Source: Amycolatopsis jejuensis
Lineage (GTDB): Bacteria; Actinomycetota; Actinomycetes; Mycobacteriales; Pseudonocardiaceae
Length of the DNA: 64,000 nucleotides
NCBI RefSeq assembly: GCF_000717335.1
Contig: NZ_JNYZ01000043.1
Location: forward strand, 17,147 to 81,146
Reading direction: 5' to 3'
The notes beneath the pieces were generated by a model. The model saw only the letters and a list, made by a program, of their open reading frames with translations, was not told the origin of the DNA and made no database searches. Position numbers and translations under genes: made by a program. Below are positions 46,402-55,615 of this stretch, piece after piece. Position 1 is the stretch's first letter. Each line of letters starts with the position of its first letter.

Positions 46402-47679
46402 TCAGGTGCGGGCGCCCGCGAGGAGGTACCGCAGGCCGTCCGGGAAGGTACGGCGCCAGCCTGCGTGCTCGTGTCCTCCGGGGTACTCGTCATACCCGAC
46501 GTCGCAGCCTTTGGCGAGCAGCACGTCTCGCAGGTGGCGGTTGGTGGTCAGCAGGTTGGGACCGGTGCCGAGCGGCTGGGTTTCGAGGGTGCCGGCGGCG
46601 ATCCAGAACCTGGTCGCCGCGCGGGGTGCGGTGGCGAACTGCCGGGTGAGCCATTCCGGTTCGTCGTCACGGCCTAGCGGGTACGGGCCCTCGCCGCTGC
46701 CGTAGATTCCGCGCTCGCCCCACCAGAAAGAGCCGGACAGGGACAGCACACCACCGAACAGGTCCGGCCGGGTGTAGGCGAGCCAGGCCGCGCCGAGGCC
46801 GCCGTAGCTGGCTCCGGAGACGATCGTGGTCCGCGGATCAGTACCGGCGTTGCAGTGGGACTGCGCCCACGGCAGCAGTTCGTCGGCGTAATGCTTCACC
46901 AGTGCGGGGTTACAGCACATCTCGGCCATTCGGGACATGGCGTCCTTGTTGTGGACGAAAACCGCCACCGTGGGTGGAATCGCTTCTGCGGCAATGAGAT
47001 TGTCGAGTACCGCGGGGAAATGCGGCAGGTGGTACTCGCCGTCCAGCAGCAGGAGCAACGGCGTCGGCTCGGTGCATGAGGGCGGCCGGTACACGGTCAC
47101 GGTGCGCTCGTCGCCGAAGACGGGGGAGTGCAAGTGGTACTCCGCCATGGGTGGGGTGCCGGGGGCGAACCAGGTGTCCGTGGCTGCCTCAGGCAGGGTC
47201 AGCACCGATTCGTGCTGGGCGTCGGCAGGGAGGCCGGGCGCGATGACGGTGTGCAGAGAAGGAATGCGGTCGGCGTTGAACGGGTCCGGACGGCTTGCTT
47301 TCGCATGTTCGGTGATGAGGTTCAGGAATTCGTCCCGATTCTGTACCAGCGCCATGGTTTCGGCCAGCGAGAGGTCGCGGGCGTCGACGGAATAGGTGTA
47401 GCTGACGGAGGTACGCGCGTCCGCGACCGGGACCGTCAAGTACCACACCTCCGTGTCCGGGATGGCCTGCAGAGCGGCGGGACGGCCGCTGCTGTCCATG
47501 GTGAGCTGTGAAGAAACGGCTACGTGATGAGCCGGTCCCAAGTAGACAAAGGTGACTTCGCAGCCGCCGTCGGGATGTGCCTCGACGAGCGGACCGCCTG
47601 CCCGGCGCAATGCCGACGTCAGTTCTTCCACCGCACCGGACTGTCCCGAGCGGACGGCGTCCACGAGCGAATGAGTCAT
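46402..47679 (-). CDS. enterochelin-esterase-like hydrolase
   Basis: A 425-aa protein with an N-terminal Fes-type domain (about 1-190) and a C-terminal alpha/beta hydrolase: nucleophile Ser in SGASYGGLGAAW (about 290), Asp/His in PGGHEHAGWRR (about 401). Relatives cleave trilactone siderophore esters or arylesters. ATG 47679 has GGAGAG at good spacing; ATG 47700 overlaps the MFS stop and is the alternative. Operon with the MFS and DUF885 genes. Confidence 0.82.
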   Translation of the reverse strand: MTHSLVDAVRSGQSGAVEELTSALRRAGGPLVEAHPDGGCEVTFVYLGPAHHVAVSSQLTMDSSGRPAALQAIPDTEVWYLTVPVADARTSVSYTYSVDARDLSLAETMALVQNRDEFLNLITEHAKASRPDPFNADRIPSLHTVIAPGLPADAQHESVLTLPEAATDTWFAPGTPPMAEYHLHSPVFGDERTVTVYRPPSCTEPTPLLLLLDGEYHLPHFPAVLDNLIAAEAIPPTVAVFVHNKDAMSRMAEMCCNPALVKHYADELLPWAQSHCNAGTDPRTTIVSGASYGGLGAAWLAYTRPDLFGGVLSLSGSFWWGERGIYGSGEGPYPLGRDDEPEWLTRQFATAPRAATRFWIAAGTLETQPLGTGPNLLTTNRHLRDVLLAKGCDVGYDEYPGGHEHAGWRRTFPDGLRYLLAGART

Positions 47680-47696
47680 CGATCTCTCCAATGGGG

Positions 47697-49064
47697 TCAT
47701 GCGACAGCAGGGACGGCGACGGCGCGGCCCTTCGGCAGCGCCCTCGCGACGAGGACGCCCGCTGCGGCAAGAGCGGCGGCGGTGAGGAATGCCGTTTCGA
47801 ACGCGGGAGTTCCGGTGAGGATGGCTCCGGCGATTTCGAAACCGATGGCGACGCCGATCGCGCGCGCGACGATGTTCAGGCCGCTGGCCGCACCGGTCTT
47901 CTCCGGCGGGACGGCGTCGACGGTTCCGTTGATCAAGGCCGTGGACGCCGTCGTGACGCCGATGCCGAGCAGCACGAACAGCAGGATCAGTTGCTCCGCC
48001 GTGTGGTGCAGCCAGGCACCGCAGAGGCATCCGGCGACCGTGATGGCGAGCCCGCCGACCAGCGTCGCGCGGGAGCCGAAGCGCCGGTTCACCCCACCGG
48101 CCACCGGTCCGGCCACCGCCGCGAGCGCGGCGCCGGGCAACAGATAGAGGCCGACATCGCTCGGGGTGCCGCCGAGACCGTACCCGGTCACCACCGGAGA
48201 GACGACGATCTGCGGGATGATCAGGTACGCCATCGCGTAGCCGGCGCCGAGGGCCATCGCGACCAGGATTCCTCCGGCGATCCCGGGTTTGCCGAGCATG
48301 CCGAGGTCGACCAGCGGACTGGCGGAGCGGCGTTCCACCAGCACCCACAGCACGGCCAGCACCGCGAACCCGCCGAGGGACGCGAGGACGACGGGGGACG
48401 TCCAGCCGAGTGCGGGGAGTTCGGTGAGACCGGTCATGAGCGCGAACAGGAATACCGCGAGCAACGCACCGCCGGCCCAGTCGATCTTCGGGCCGCCCGC
48501 CGGTGCGGAGGCGGGCATCGCCCAGTGGCAGGCGATCGCCCCGGCCGCGATGACGATGGCCGGGAGTGCGTACATCCAGCGCCAGGAAAGGCTTTCGGCG
48601 ATCGGCCCGGCGAGGACGACACCGAGGGTACCGCCGATGACGAACACCCCGGTGACGACGCCGACCGCGACCGTCCGTTTCGCGTTCGCGAGGTTCTCTT
48701 GCAGCAGAACGAATCCGAGCGGAAGCACACCCGCGCCGATGCCCTGGAGGGCTTGTCCGGCCAGCAGCAGCGGGAAGGACGGGGCGGCCGCGGAAACGGC
48801 TGCGCCGATGGCGACGACGACGGACACGGTGACCAGTACCCGCCTGCCGCCGAGCCGGTCGGCGAGACAGCCGGTGAGCGGGGTCGCGATGGCGCCGGTG
48901 ATGACCAGCGTGGCCGGGATCAGCGCGGTCTGGGCCGGGGTCAGCGCGAGGTCGGTGCCGATGAGGGACAGCACCGGAATGGTCATGCTTTCCAGCGCGC
49001 CGATGACGATGACGAGGAGTGCGACGACCGGGAGGACCAGCGCGCCGCGAGGGGAGCGGGACAT
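47697..49064 (-). CDS. MFS transporter (EmrB/QacA-like)
   Basis: A 455-aa exporter of the 14-helix drug:H+ antiporter type, with motif A CLADRLGGRRVLVTVS and motif C-like GQALQGIGAGVLPLGFVLLQ. TALINGTVDAVPPEKTGAASG and other helices are standard. It lies between DUF885 and the esterase in one minus-strand unit. Confidence 0.87.
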   Translation of the reverse strand: MSRSPRGALVLPVVALLVIVIGALESMTIPVLSLIGTDLALTPAQTALIPATLVITGAIATPLTGCLADRLGGRRVLVTVSVVVAIGAAVSAAAPSFPLLLAGQALQGIGAGVLPLGFVLLQENLANAKRTVAVGVVTGVFVIGGTLGVVLAGPIAESLSWRWMYALPAIVIAAGAIACHWAMPASAPAGGPKIDWAGGALLAVFLFALMTGLTELPALGWTSPVVLASLGGFAVLAVLWVLVERRSASPLVDLGMLGKPGIAGGILVAMALGAGYAMAYLIIPQIVVSPVVTGYGLGGTPSDVGLYLLPGAALAAVAGPVAGGVNRRFGSRATLVGGLAITVAGCLCGAWLHHTAEQLILLFVLLGIGVTTASTALINGTVDAVPPEKTGAASGLNIVARAIGVAIGFEIAGAILTGTPAFETAFLTAAALAAAGVLVARALPKGRAVAVPAVA

Positions 49065-49089
49065 GACGTCTCCAAAAGATAGGGGCGGA

Positions 49090-50721
49090 TCAGGACCAGC
49101 CGGTGACCACGGAGCCGAGCACGTCGAGCGGCAGCGCTCCGTGGCCGATCACCTGGTGGTGGAACTCCGCGAGGTCGAAACGGAGGCCGAGCCGGGTGCG
49201 GGCGGCCTCGCGGAGCCGGAGGATTTCGCGTTTGCCGATCAGATAAGCCAGCGCCTGGCCGGGCCACGCCAGGTAGCGGTCGATCTCGTTGCGGACGTTC
49301 GTTTCGGTGGTGGCCGTGTTGTCCCGCAGGAAGGCGATGGCCCGGGCACGCGACCAGCCGCGGTGGTGCATCCCGGTGTCGACCACGAGCCGGCAGGCCC
49401 GCCAGGCGTCGGCGGACAGCCTGCCGAGCCGGGTGATGTCGCTGGTGTACAGGTCCATCTCGTCGGCGAGCTGTTCGGCGTACAGGCCCCATCCCTCGAC
49501 GTGCGCCGTGACCGAACCGGAGATCTGGCGGCGGAACCGGGGCAGGTCTTCCAGGGTCTGCGCGACCGAGATCTGCAGGTGATGTCCCGGCACTGCCTCG
49601 TGGAAGGCAAGAGCTTCGTACTCGTAGCGGAATCGGGTGTGCGGTTCGGTGGTGGTCACCCAGTGCGTCCCGGGACCGCCGTCGGCAGCCGGTGGCTGGT
49701 AGTAGGCGAGCGGTGCGGTTTCCGCCTCGACCACGTCGACCTCGCGGGTGACGCATTCGGGGATCCGGTACGGGCGGAAGTACTTCGGCAGTACCGCGGT
49801 GGCTCGGCCGAGCGCAGCCTCGACCATGGCGACGATCTCGCCGGAGCCGCCGAACCGCAGTGCCGGGTCGTTTCTCAGCGCTGCCAGCGTTTCTCCGGCC
49901 GACGCCGTGCCGAGAGCACGCTGTCCGACGGTCGCGAGTGCGTCGTGGATTCCGGCCAGTTCGGTCAGCCCGATTTCGTGGATCTCGTCGGCGGTGAGCC
50001 CGGGCCGGGTGTGCCGGGCGACCGCATCGGCGTACGCCTCGGCGCCGCCGGGGGTGTGGCACACACCGGCCTGATCATCGGAACGTCCTTGTGGCAGCAG
50101 GGAATTCGCGAGGTCGTCCCGGAATGCGGCGATCGCGGGACGGATGCGGTCGGCGATGAGCGCGCGTGCCTGATCGACGTCGGCGAGCGGGCGTAGCATG
50201 GGATCGTCGTCGAGTGGCCGGGCGAGGTGGACGTCGAGCTGGGTGATCGCGGCTTGCACGCCGCTTGCCTGCGGGAACCGGCCGTCGTGTGCCGCCTCCT
50301 GGTAGCGGGCGGACCAGCTCGCGAAGTACTCCGGCAAGGCCGCCAGCCGATCGAGGGAGGCGGCACCGGGCATGCCGCAGACCTGGAAAACCGTTGTCTG
50401 GGGCGCAGACACCGAAGCCGAGATCGCGAAATCGTTCAGGCCGAAGGCGATCTCGCCGATGTCGCCCTCCAGGACCCGCGCCAGTACGCGCCGGGTCACC
50501 TGCTCGTCCGGGCCGGATGGCGGAAGCGCGGCCAGCCGGTCCTGCAGGGAGCGCAGCCGGGCGAGGTGCTCTTCGGCAGCGGTCCGCGACGGGTCCGGGA
50601 CCTGGTCTGCGTAACCGGGTTCGCCGAGCATCGACGCGGTGAAGGGGTCGTGGGAAAGCTTGCGGACGAAGTACTCCTCGGCCAGGTCGGCCAGGCGAGT
50701 ACCGGTGGGGGGTTCCTGCAC
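49090..50721 (-). CDS. DUF885 family metallopeptidase-like protein
   Basis: A 543-aa protein of the DUF885 family. The zinc site is HEAVPGHHLQ (about residue 376), an HExxxH-type variant, with EGWGLYAEQL downstream providing the third Glu. The first member of a three-gene unit. Members hydrolyse peptides or esters; exact role unknown. Confidence 0.85.
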   Translation of the reverse strand: MQEPPTGTRLADLAEEYFVRKLSHDPFTASMLGEPGYADQVPDPSRTAAEEHLARLRSLQDRLAALPPSGPDEQVTRRVLARVLEGDIGEIAFGLNDFAISASVSAPQTTVFQVCGMPGAASLDRLAALPEYFASWSARYQEAAHDGRFPQASGVQAAITQLDVHLARPLDDDPMLRPLADVDQARALIADRIRPAIAAFRDDLANSLLPQGRSDDQAGVCHTPGGAEAYADAVARHTRPGLTADEIHEIGLTELAGIHDALATVGQRALGTASAGETLAALRNDPALRFGGSGEIVAMVEAALGRATAVLPKYFRPYRIPECVTREVDVVEAETAPLAYYQPPAADGGPGTHWVTTTEPHTRFRYEYEALAFHEAVPGHHLQISVAQTLEDLPRFRRQISGSVTAHVEGWGLYAEQLADEMDLYTSDITRLGRLSADAWRACRLVVDTGMHHRGWSRARAIAFLRDNTATTETNVRNEIDRYLAWPGQALAYLIGKREILRLREAARTRLGLRFDLAEFHHQVIGHGALPLDVLGSVVTGWS

Positions 50722-50768
50722 GTGCGCTCCCGGGGTCTCCGTTGACGTGGGAGCTGAGTATTGGCAGG

Positions 50769-50823
50769 TGAACGTCGTTCAGTCAAGAGTAAATCTCGTT
50801 TAGCAATGATTGAACGACGTCTA
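50769..50823. promoter_or_regulatory. operator pair in the DUF885/regulator divergent promoter
   Basis: TGAACG-T-CGTTCA (50769-50781) is a perfect 13-bp palindrome, and a related site TGAACG-A-CGTCTA lies at 50811-50823. Between them TAAA-N5-TTTA occurs (about 50790-50802). The region separates two divergent starts and is the likely site of the MarR-like regulator. Confidence 0.6.
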
Positions 50824-50839
50824 CTGTTACCCTGTGATC

Positions 50840-51337
50840 ATGGAGGACCGGTCCCTGTCGCCGGAGCTGGCGGAGTTCGGTGACGAGCTCAAGATCCGCT
50901 TCGCGCCGCACCTGCCGCGGATGGCCGCGCGGATGCTCGCCCTGCTGCTCACCGCCGACGAGCCGCGCCTCTCCAGCAAGGAACTGCTGGCGCAGCTGGA
51001 TGCCAGCGCGGCCACGGTGTCCAACATGGGCCGCCTCCTGGTCCAGCTCGGGATCGCCGAACGCACGGTGGACCCGGAGACCAGGCGGGATCTGTTCGGG
51101 TTGCGCCCGGACGCGTGGGCGGGGATGTACCGCGACAGTGCACGGTCGATGGACGGCATCGTGGCCGCGCTGGACCGGCAGCTCGCCACCGATCTCGGGG
51201 ACGCCGCCCGCGCGCGGATCCGCGACATGCGCAACTTCTATGCCTTCGTCGGGAACGAGCTGCCCCATCTGGCGACCCGATACGAGAAGTGGCGGGCCGG
51301 GCATCCGGGCGAGGTGTTCGCGCCGCCGGCCGGGTGA
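50840..51337 (+). CDS. MarR/GbsR-type transcriptional regulator
   Basis: A 165-aa winged-helix regulator: helix-turn-helix LSSKELLAQLDASAATVSNM, wing (GIAERTVDPETRRDLFGL) and a C-terminal dimer helix. ATG 50840 or GTG 50834 begins it; transcription start may be very near, because the operator abuts it. It is divergent from the DUF885-MFS-esterase unit, which it presumably represses. Confidence 0.85.
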   Translation: MEDRSLSPELAEFGDELKIRFAPHLPRMAARMLALLLTADEPRLSSKELLAQLDASAATVSNMGRLLVQLGIAERTVDPETRRDLFGLRPDAWAGMYRDSARSMDGIVAALDRQLATDLGDAARARIRDMRNFYAFVGNELPHLATRYEKWRAGHPGEVFAPPAG

Positions 51338-51343
51338 CCGGCG

Positions 51344-51865
51344 CTACTTCCCCTTCGCCCAAGTGCCCAGTACCACCAGCGTTTTCGTCCCCGCCACCTT
51401 GTCGCTCGTGCGCAGCACGTTCACCACCCGTTGCAGTTCGTGGATGGTTCTCGCGCGGACGCGGATCAGGGCGTCCGGGTCGCCGGCCAGGGTGAGGACT
51501 TCCGTGACTTCCGGGACGTGCGACGAGAACGACAGGATGGTTTCCAGGTCCATGTTCCCGGCGACCCGCAGTTCGACCACCGCCTCCAGGTCCGGGCCGA
51601 TGCGGGCCGGGTTGATGCGCACCGTGTAGCCGTCGATGACGCCCGTTGCTTCCAGGCGGTCGATGCGGCGTTTGACCGGGGCGACGGTGAGGCCCACGTG
51701 GTCGGCGATGTCGCGGACGGTGCGGCGGGCGTCCTCGCGCAGGAGGTCCAGGATGCGCCGGTCGATGGCGTCCACGGGGACGGGCTCGGTTTCCGCTGCC
51801 TCGGGCAAGTAAGTATCTGTCTCAGGAGTAGAAGTCTTCCTGTTTTTTGCTTCTTGGGCGCACAT
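51344..51865 (-). CDS. Lrp/AsnC family regulator
   Basis: A 173-aa protein with an N-terminal helix-turn-helix (LREDARRTVRDIADHVGLTVAPVKRRIDRL) and a RAM ligand-binding domain (LTLAGDPDALIRVRARTIHEL). It is divergent from the ACT-domain gene 51940, with a shared AT-rich 75-base region. Likely amino-acid responsive. Confidence 0.9.
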   Translation of the reverse strand: MCAQEAKNRKTSTPETDTYLPEAAETEPVPVDAIDRRILDLLREDARRTVRDIADHVGLTVAPVKRRIDRLEATGVIDGYTVRINPARIGPDLEAVVELRVAGNMDLETILSFSSHVPEVTEVLTLAGDPDALIRVRARTIHELQRVVNVLRTSDKVAGTKTLVVLGTWAKGK

Positions 51866-51939
51866 GGTGCGTCATTGTTGCAGCGAAGGGAGGGAGGCAG
51901 CAAGATCTCGGGATTGCCCCTGCCCTGGAGGTGTCGCTC

Positions 51940-52449
51940 ATGCCTGCCCACGTGCTGTCCCTGATCGCCACCGACGCGCACGCGGTTCCCGCGCGGGTGT
52001 GCAGCCTCCTCGCGCAGCGGCGGGTCGCGGTGGACAGCATGCAGATCAGCCGGTTGCCCGGTGCGCCGGCCTGGTGGATCCAGCTCGGTCTGCGGCCCGG
52101 CGAGGACCGTGACTTCGAGCTGCTGATCAAGCGCATGAACCGGCTCGTGGACGTCGTCAAGGTCGTCGGCATCACCGGCGACGGCAACCACTGGCGGCAG
52201 GCCGTTTTCGTGGCGCTGCGGCCCGAGTCCGACGATCTGGTCCACATCGGACGGATCGTCGGCCGGTTCGGGGCCGAGATCCTCGACTCCGACGCACGGG
52301 ACGTCCGCGTCCACCTTTCCGCGCATCCCGAGCAGTGTGCGGAGTTCGTCGAGGAGCTCCGGCCCTACGGCGTGCAGGAAACGCTGTTCGGTGCCGTGTC
52401 GGCGATGCGCGGCAGCTTCCGCCGTCGGCACCCGCGCGCGACCTCCTGA
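51940..52449 (+). CDS. ACT-domain protein, acetolactate synthase small-subunit-like
   Basis: A 169-aa protein with an N-terminal ACT domain (HVLSLIATDAHAVPARVCSLLAQRR) and a C-terminal half similar to IlvN/IlvH. GGAGG with 8-base spacing supports ATG 51940. No catalytic subunit is next to it, so it is a solo paralogue, perhaps regulating the adjoining Lrp or a distant enzyme. Confidence 0.7.
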   Translation: MPAHVLSLIATDAHAVPARVCSLLAQRRVAVDSMQISRLPGAPAWWIQLGLRPGEDRDFELLIKRMNRLVDVVKVVGITGDGNHWRQAVFVALRPESDDLVHIGRIVGRFGAEILDSDARDVRVHLSAHPEQCAEFVEELRPYGVQETLFGAVSAMRGSFRRRHPRATS

Positions 52450-52602
52450 CCCCAGGCCCGGCCGTCGGCGTTTTGTCAGGTCGATCAAACTGTACGATCG
52501 CTTGCTTTCCTTCGAGCGGAGAGCTAGCGTTCACGAACCCCGGCAGGACGCCGTCCTCCGGAGGTTCCGCGTCATCGTCCCTACCGATCCGGAGGTTCTG
52601 CG

Positions 52603-54009
52603 ATGTCAGAGTTGACGTCATCCGAGGCTTCGTCGACGGCCCGGGGTGCTTCGCCGCCGGGTGCCCACCGCGGTGGGCGGATGAAGAACCGCCATGTCAC
52701 GCTGCTGGCCATCGGCGGCTGTATCGGCGCTTCGCTCTTCGTGGGGATCGGCGAGGTGGTCCGCGCGGCGGGCGCCGGGGCGATCCTGTCGTACGTCCTC
52801 GGCGGGGCCATCGTCTTCTTCGTCATGCGGATGCTCGGCGAGATGGCCCTCGCCCGGCCCGGTCTCGGGTCGTTCGTCGACTACGCCAAGGAAGGCCTGG
52901 GAGCCTGGGCGGGATTCTCCGTCGGCTGGATGTACTGGTATTTCTTCATCGGCGTCATCGCGTTCGAAGCGGTGGTCGCCGGGCAGATCGTCGGTGCATG
53001 GGTCGGGGCGCCGAGCTGGTTGTGCTCCTTGGTGATCATGATCGTGTTCGTCGGGCTCAACCTGTATTCCGCGCGGACGTTCGGGGAATCCGAGTTCCTT
53101 CTCGCCAGCGTGAAGATCGGCACGATTGTCGTACTGGTCGGTGGCGCGCTGCTGTTCATCTTCGGTTTGCTGCCCGGCGCGCATTTCGTCGGGGTCACCA
53201 ACCTGACACACGCGCCGTTCCTCGTCGGCGGTTTCGGGCCGGTCGTGCAGGGGCTGGTGACCGCGGTGCTGTCGTACTTCGGCACGGAAATCGCGGTGAT
53301 CGCTGCCGCGGAGTCGGAAAACCCCGGCCGCTCCGTCATCCGGACCACGCGCATGGCCGCCTGGCGGATCATCCTGTTCTTCGTCGGTTCGGTGGTCGCG
53401 CTCCTGCTCGTGCTGCCGTTCCCGGAAATCCCGCCGGATTCGAGCCCGTTCGCGGCTGCGTTCGCGAAGATCGGCATTCCCTATTCCGCGGAGATCGTGG
53501 ACGTCGTGGTGCTCGTCGCGGTTCTCTCGATCGTCAACTCCTCCATTTACGCGTGTTCGCGGACGCTGTTCCGTCTTTCGGCGAACGGCTGGGCTCCGGC
53601 GGCAGTTACCCGCCGGAATCGGCGTGGGGTGCCGTGGCGGGCGGTACTGCTGAGCGGTATCGGGGGAGTACTCGGTGCCGCGATCAACTTTTTCGCCTCC
53701 GAGAAGGCTTTTGCGTTCATTCTCGATTCCGCGGGCGCGGTGGCGTTGATCGTGTACACCTTCATCTGCCTGTCGCAGGTGGGGATGCGCAAGCGGCTGA
53801 CGGCGGACGAGGTCGCGCGGCTGCCGGTGAGGATGTGGGCGCATCCGTGGCTCGGGCTGCTCTGCGCGTTGGCCCTCATCGGGACCGACATCATCATGCT
53901 CGTCTATCCCGACACCCGGTTGCAGGCCGGATTGAGCCTGCTCGCGCTCGGGGTGGTGCTGGGTGCGTACGGGATTGTCGCCTCCGTGCGGCGGCGGGCG
54001 CACGCCTGA
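52603..54009 (+). CDS. amino acid permease (APC family, GabP/ProY-like)
   Basis: A 468-aa 12-TM transporter. The first helices contain IGGCIGASLFVGIGEVVRAAGAG and the motif FGESEFLLASVKIG is the APC signature. GGAGG seven bases before ATG 52603. Imports amino acids (often GABA, proline or aromatics). Separate from the next operon by a TetR-like operator. Confidence 0.9.
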   Translation: MSELTSSEASSTARGASPPGAHRGGRMKNRHVTLLAIGGCIGASLFVGIGEVVRAAGAGAILSYVLGGAIVFFVMRMLGEMALARPGLGSFVDYAKEGLGAWAGFSVGWMYWYFFIGVIAFEAVVAGQIVGAWVGAPSWLCSLVIMIVFVGLNLYSARTFGESEFLLASVKIGTIVVLVGGALLFIFGLLPGAHFVGVTNLTHAPFLVGGFGPVVQGLVTAVLSYFGTEIAVIAAAESENPGRSVIRTTRMAAWRIILFFVGSVVALLLVLPFPEIPPDSSPFAAAFAKIGIPYSAEIVDVVVLVAVLSIVNSSIYACSRTLFRLSANGWAPAAVTRRNRRGVPWRAVLLSGIGGVLGAAINFFASEKAFAFILDSAGAVALIVYTFICLSQVGMRKRLTADEVARLPVRMWAHPWLGLLCALALIGTDIIMLVYPDTRLQAGLSLLALGVVLGAYGIVASVRRRAHA

Positions 54010-54045
54010 CCCAGTGCGTTGACATGCGGAATCACCCATGTCATT

Positions 54046-54064
54046 CTAACAAAGCGATCGTTCA
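54046..54064. promoter_or_regulatory. TetR-type operator candidate before the thiolase operon
   Basis: A 19-base site containing AAGCGATCGTTCA (54052-54064), with a CGATCG core, 36 bases before the thiolase start. Related sites occur at 58211 and 63929. It overlaps the expected promoter of the 54100-57598 operon. Confidence 0.55.
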
Positions 54065-54099
54065 CTTTTAATCAAGGGACTGTCCCGGAGGGGAAAGAA

Positions 54100-55251
54100 A
54101 TGCCGGAGTTCTCCATCGCGGGGGTGGCCGAGAGCCCGCTCGGGCACGTGACCGGCGAGTCGGAGCTGTCCATGATCGCGCTCGCGGCACGGGAAGCGCT
54201 CGGCGAAGCGAACATCGGGCTGCGCGAGGTCGACGGGCTTTTCGTCAACTACCTCGGCGAGGAAGGCTCGGTCCAGCTCGGCGAGTATCTCGGCATCGAG
54301 CCGTCGCACGCGGACTCGTCGGATCTCGGCGGCGGTTCGTGGGTCGGGTTCGTCGGGCACGCCATGGCGGCGATTGCGGCCGGGCAGTGCGAGGTCGCTC
54401 TGCTCGCGTACGCCTCGCGGCAGCGCACGCTCCGCAAGCGTTCCCGGAAGCACGTTCTCGCCCCGTGGCCGCCCGAATCGCTCACCGCGCAGTTCGACCA
54501 GCCGGCCGGATTACCCGTTCCCATCGGGCATTTCGCGCTCGTCACGGCTCGGCACATGTACGAGTACGGGACGACCGAGGAGCAGCTCGCGTCGGTCGCG
54601 GTCTCCGGCCGCGAGTGGGCGCAGCTGAACCCGAAGGCGTGGCGGCGGGACCCGCTGACGATCGAGGACGTCCTCGCGTCCGACCGGATCTGCGGTCCGC
54701 TCAAGAAGCTCGACTGCTGCCCGATCACCGACGGTGGCGGAGTCATCATCGTCACGACCGCCGAGCGGGCCCGGGCGGCGAAGCGGCCGCCGGTCGCCAT
54801 CCGCGGCTGGGGGGAGAGTCATACGCACTGGCATCCGCACCAGCGGCGCGACCTCACCAGCACGGCCGCGGTGGAATCCGGACGGCGCGCGTACGAAATG
54901 GCCGGGATGGGGCCGTCGGACATCGACGTTTTCCAGCCCTACGACGCCTTCACCATCACGCCCATCCTGCAGCTCGAGGATCTGGGTTTCTGCGCGAAAG
55001 GCGCCGGTGGGGAAATGTTCCACCAAGGTCATCTCCGGCCGGGCGGGAAATTGCCGGCCATGACGTCAGGAGGCGGTTTGTCCTACACTCATCCCGGTGC
55101 ATTCGGGATCTTCCTGCTCATCGAGGCAGTCCGCCAGCTGCGCGGGGAGGCCGGGGCTCGGCAGGTGGGCCCGCGGCCGAAAACCGCGCTGGTGAACGGC
55201 ATCGGCGGGCTGTGCTCCTACAGTGCGACGGTGGTGCTCACGAATGACTGA
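54100..55251 (+). CDS. thiolase-like (SCP-x/Ltp type) protein lacking the catalytic Cys
   Basis: A 383-aa thiolase-fold protein of the lipid-transfer type. The segment equivalent to the active-site Cys reads SDLGGGSWVGFVGHAM, with no Cys; the C-terminal GGLSYTHPGAFG region retains a His. Together with the DUF35 gene directly downstream (8-base overlap), this is the architecture of thiolase/DUF35 complexes such as Ltp2-ChsH2 aldolases or BbsAB. Either retro-aldol or acyl-CoA chemistry is possible. GGAGGGG precedes ATG 54100. Confidence 0.82.
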   Translation: MPEFSIAGVAESPLGHVTGESELSMIALAAREALGEANIGLREVDGLFVNYLGEEGSVQLGEYLGIEPSHADSSDLGGGSWVGFVGHAMAAIAAGQCEVALLAYASRQRTLRKRSRKHVLAPWPPESLTAQFDQPAGLPVPIGHFALVTARHMYEYGTTEEQLASVAVSGREWAQLNPKAWRRDPLTIEDVLASDRICGPLKKLDCCPITDGGGVIIVTTAERARAAKRPPVAIRGWGESHTHWHPHQRRDLTSTAAVESGRRAYEMAGMGPSDIDVFQPYDAFTITPILQLEDLGFCAKGAGGEMFHQGHLRPGGKLPAMTSGGGLSYTHPGAFGIFLLIEAVRQLRGEAGARQVGPRPKTALVNGIGGLCSYSATVVLTND

Positions 55252-55615
55252 CCTGCTCGATCCCACCACCGATCCCTATTGGTCCGCGGCCGCGGAAGGG
55301 AAACTGGCCGTCCAGCGCTGCGGTTCCTGTGGACGGCACCAGCTTTATCCTCGGCCATTCTGCATCGGGTGCACCTCGGCCGACCTGGCGTGGGTCGAGG
55401 CATCCGGATCGGGCACGGTGTATTCGTGCGTCACCGTTCATTTGCCGGTGCACGACGAATTGCCGCCGCCGTACACGGTCGCGCTCGTCGAGCTCGACGA
55501 AGGCCCGCGGCTGCTCGGGCCGGTGCCGGACGGCGTGTCGATCGGTGACCGGGTGGTGGCGCAGTGGCGGCAGACGGACGAGCGTCCGGTGCTGTCGTTC
55601 GGACGGGCGTCGTGA
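55244..55615 (+). CDS. DUF35 Zn-ribbon/OB-fold acyl-CoA binding protein
   Basis: A 123-aa partner protein. The Zn-ribbon CGSCGRHQLYPRPFCIGC is followed by an OB fold (GTVYSCVTVHLPVHDELPPPYTVALVEL). It overlaps the thiolase by 8 bases and the SDR gene by 4. DUF35 proteins bind the CoA part of substrates for thiolase partners. Confidence 0.92.
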   Translation: MTDLLDPTTDPYWSAAAEGKLAVQRCGSCGRHQLYPRPFCIGCTSADLAWVEASGSGTVYSCVTVHLPVHDELPPPYTVALVELDEGPRLLGPVPDGVSIGDRVVAQWRQTDERPVLSFGRAS

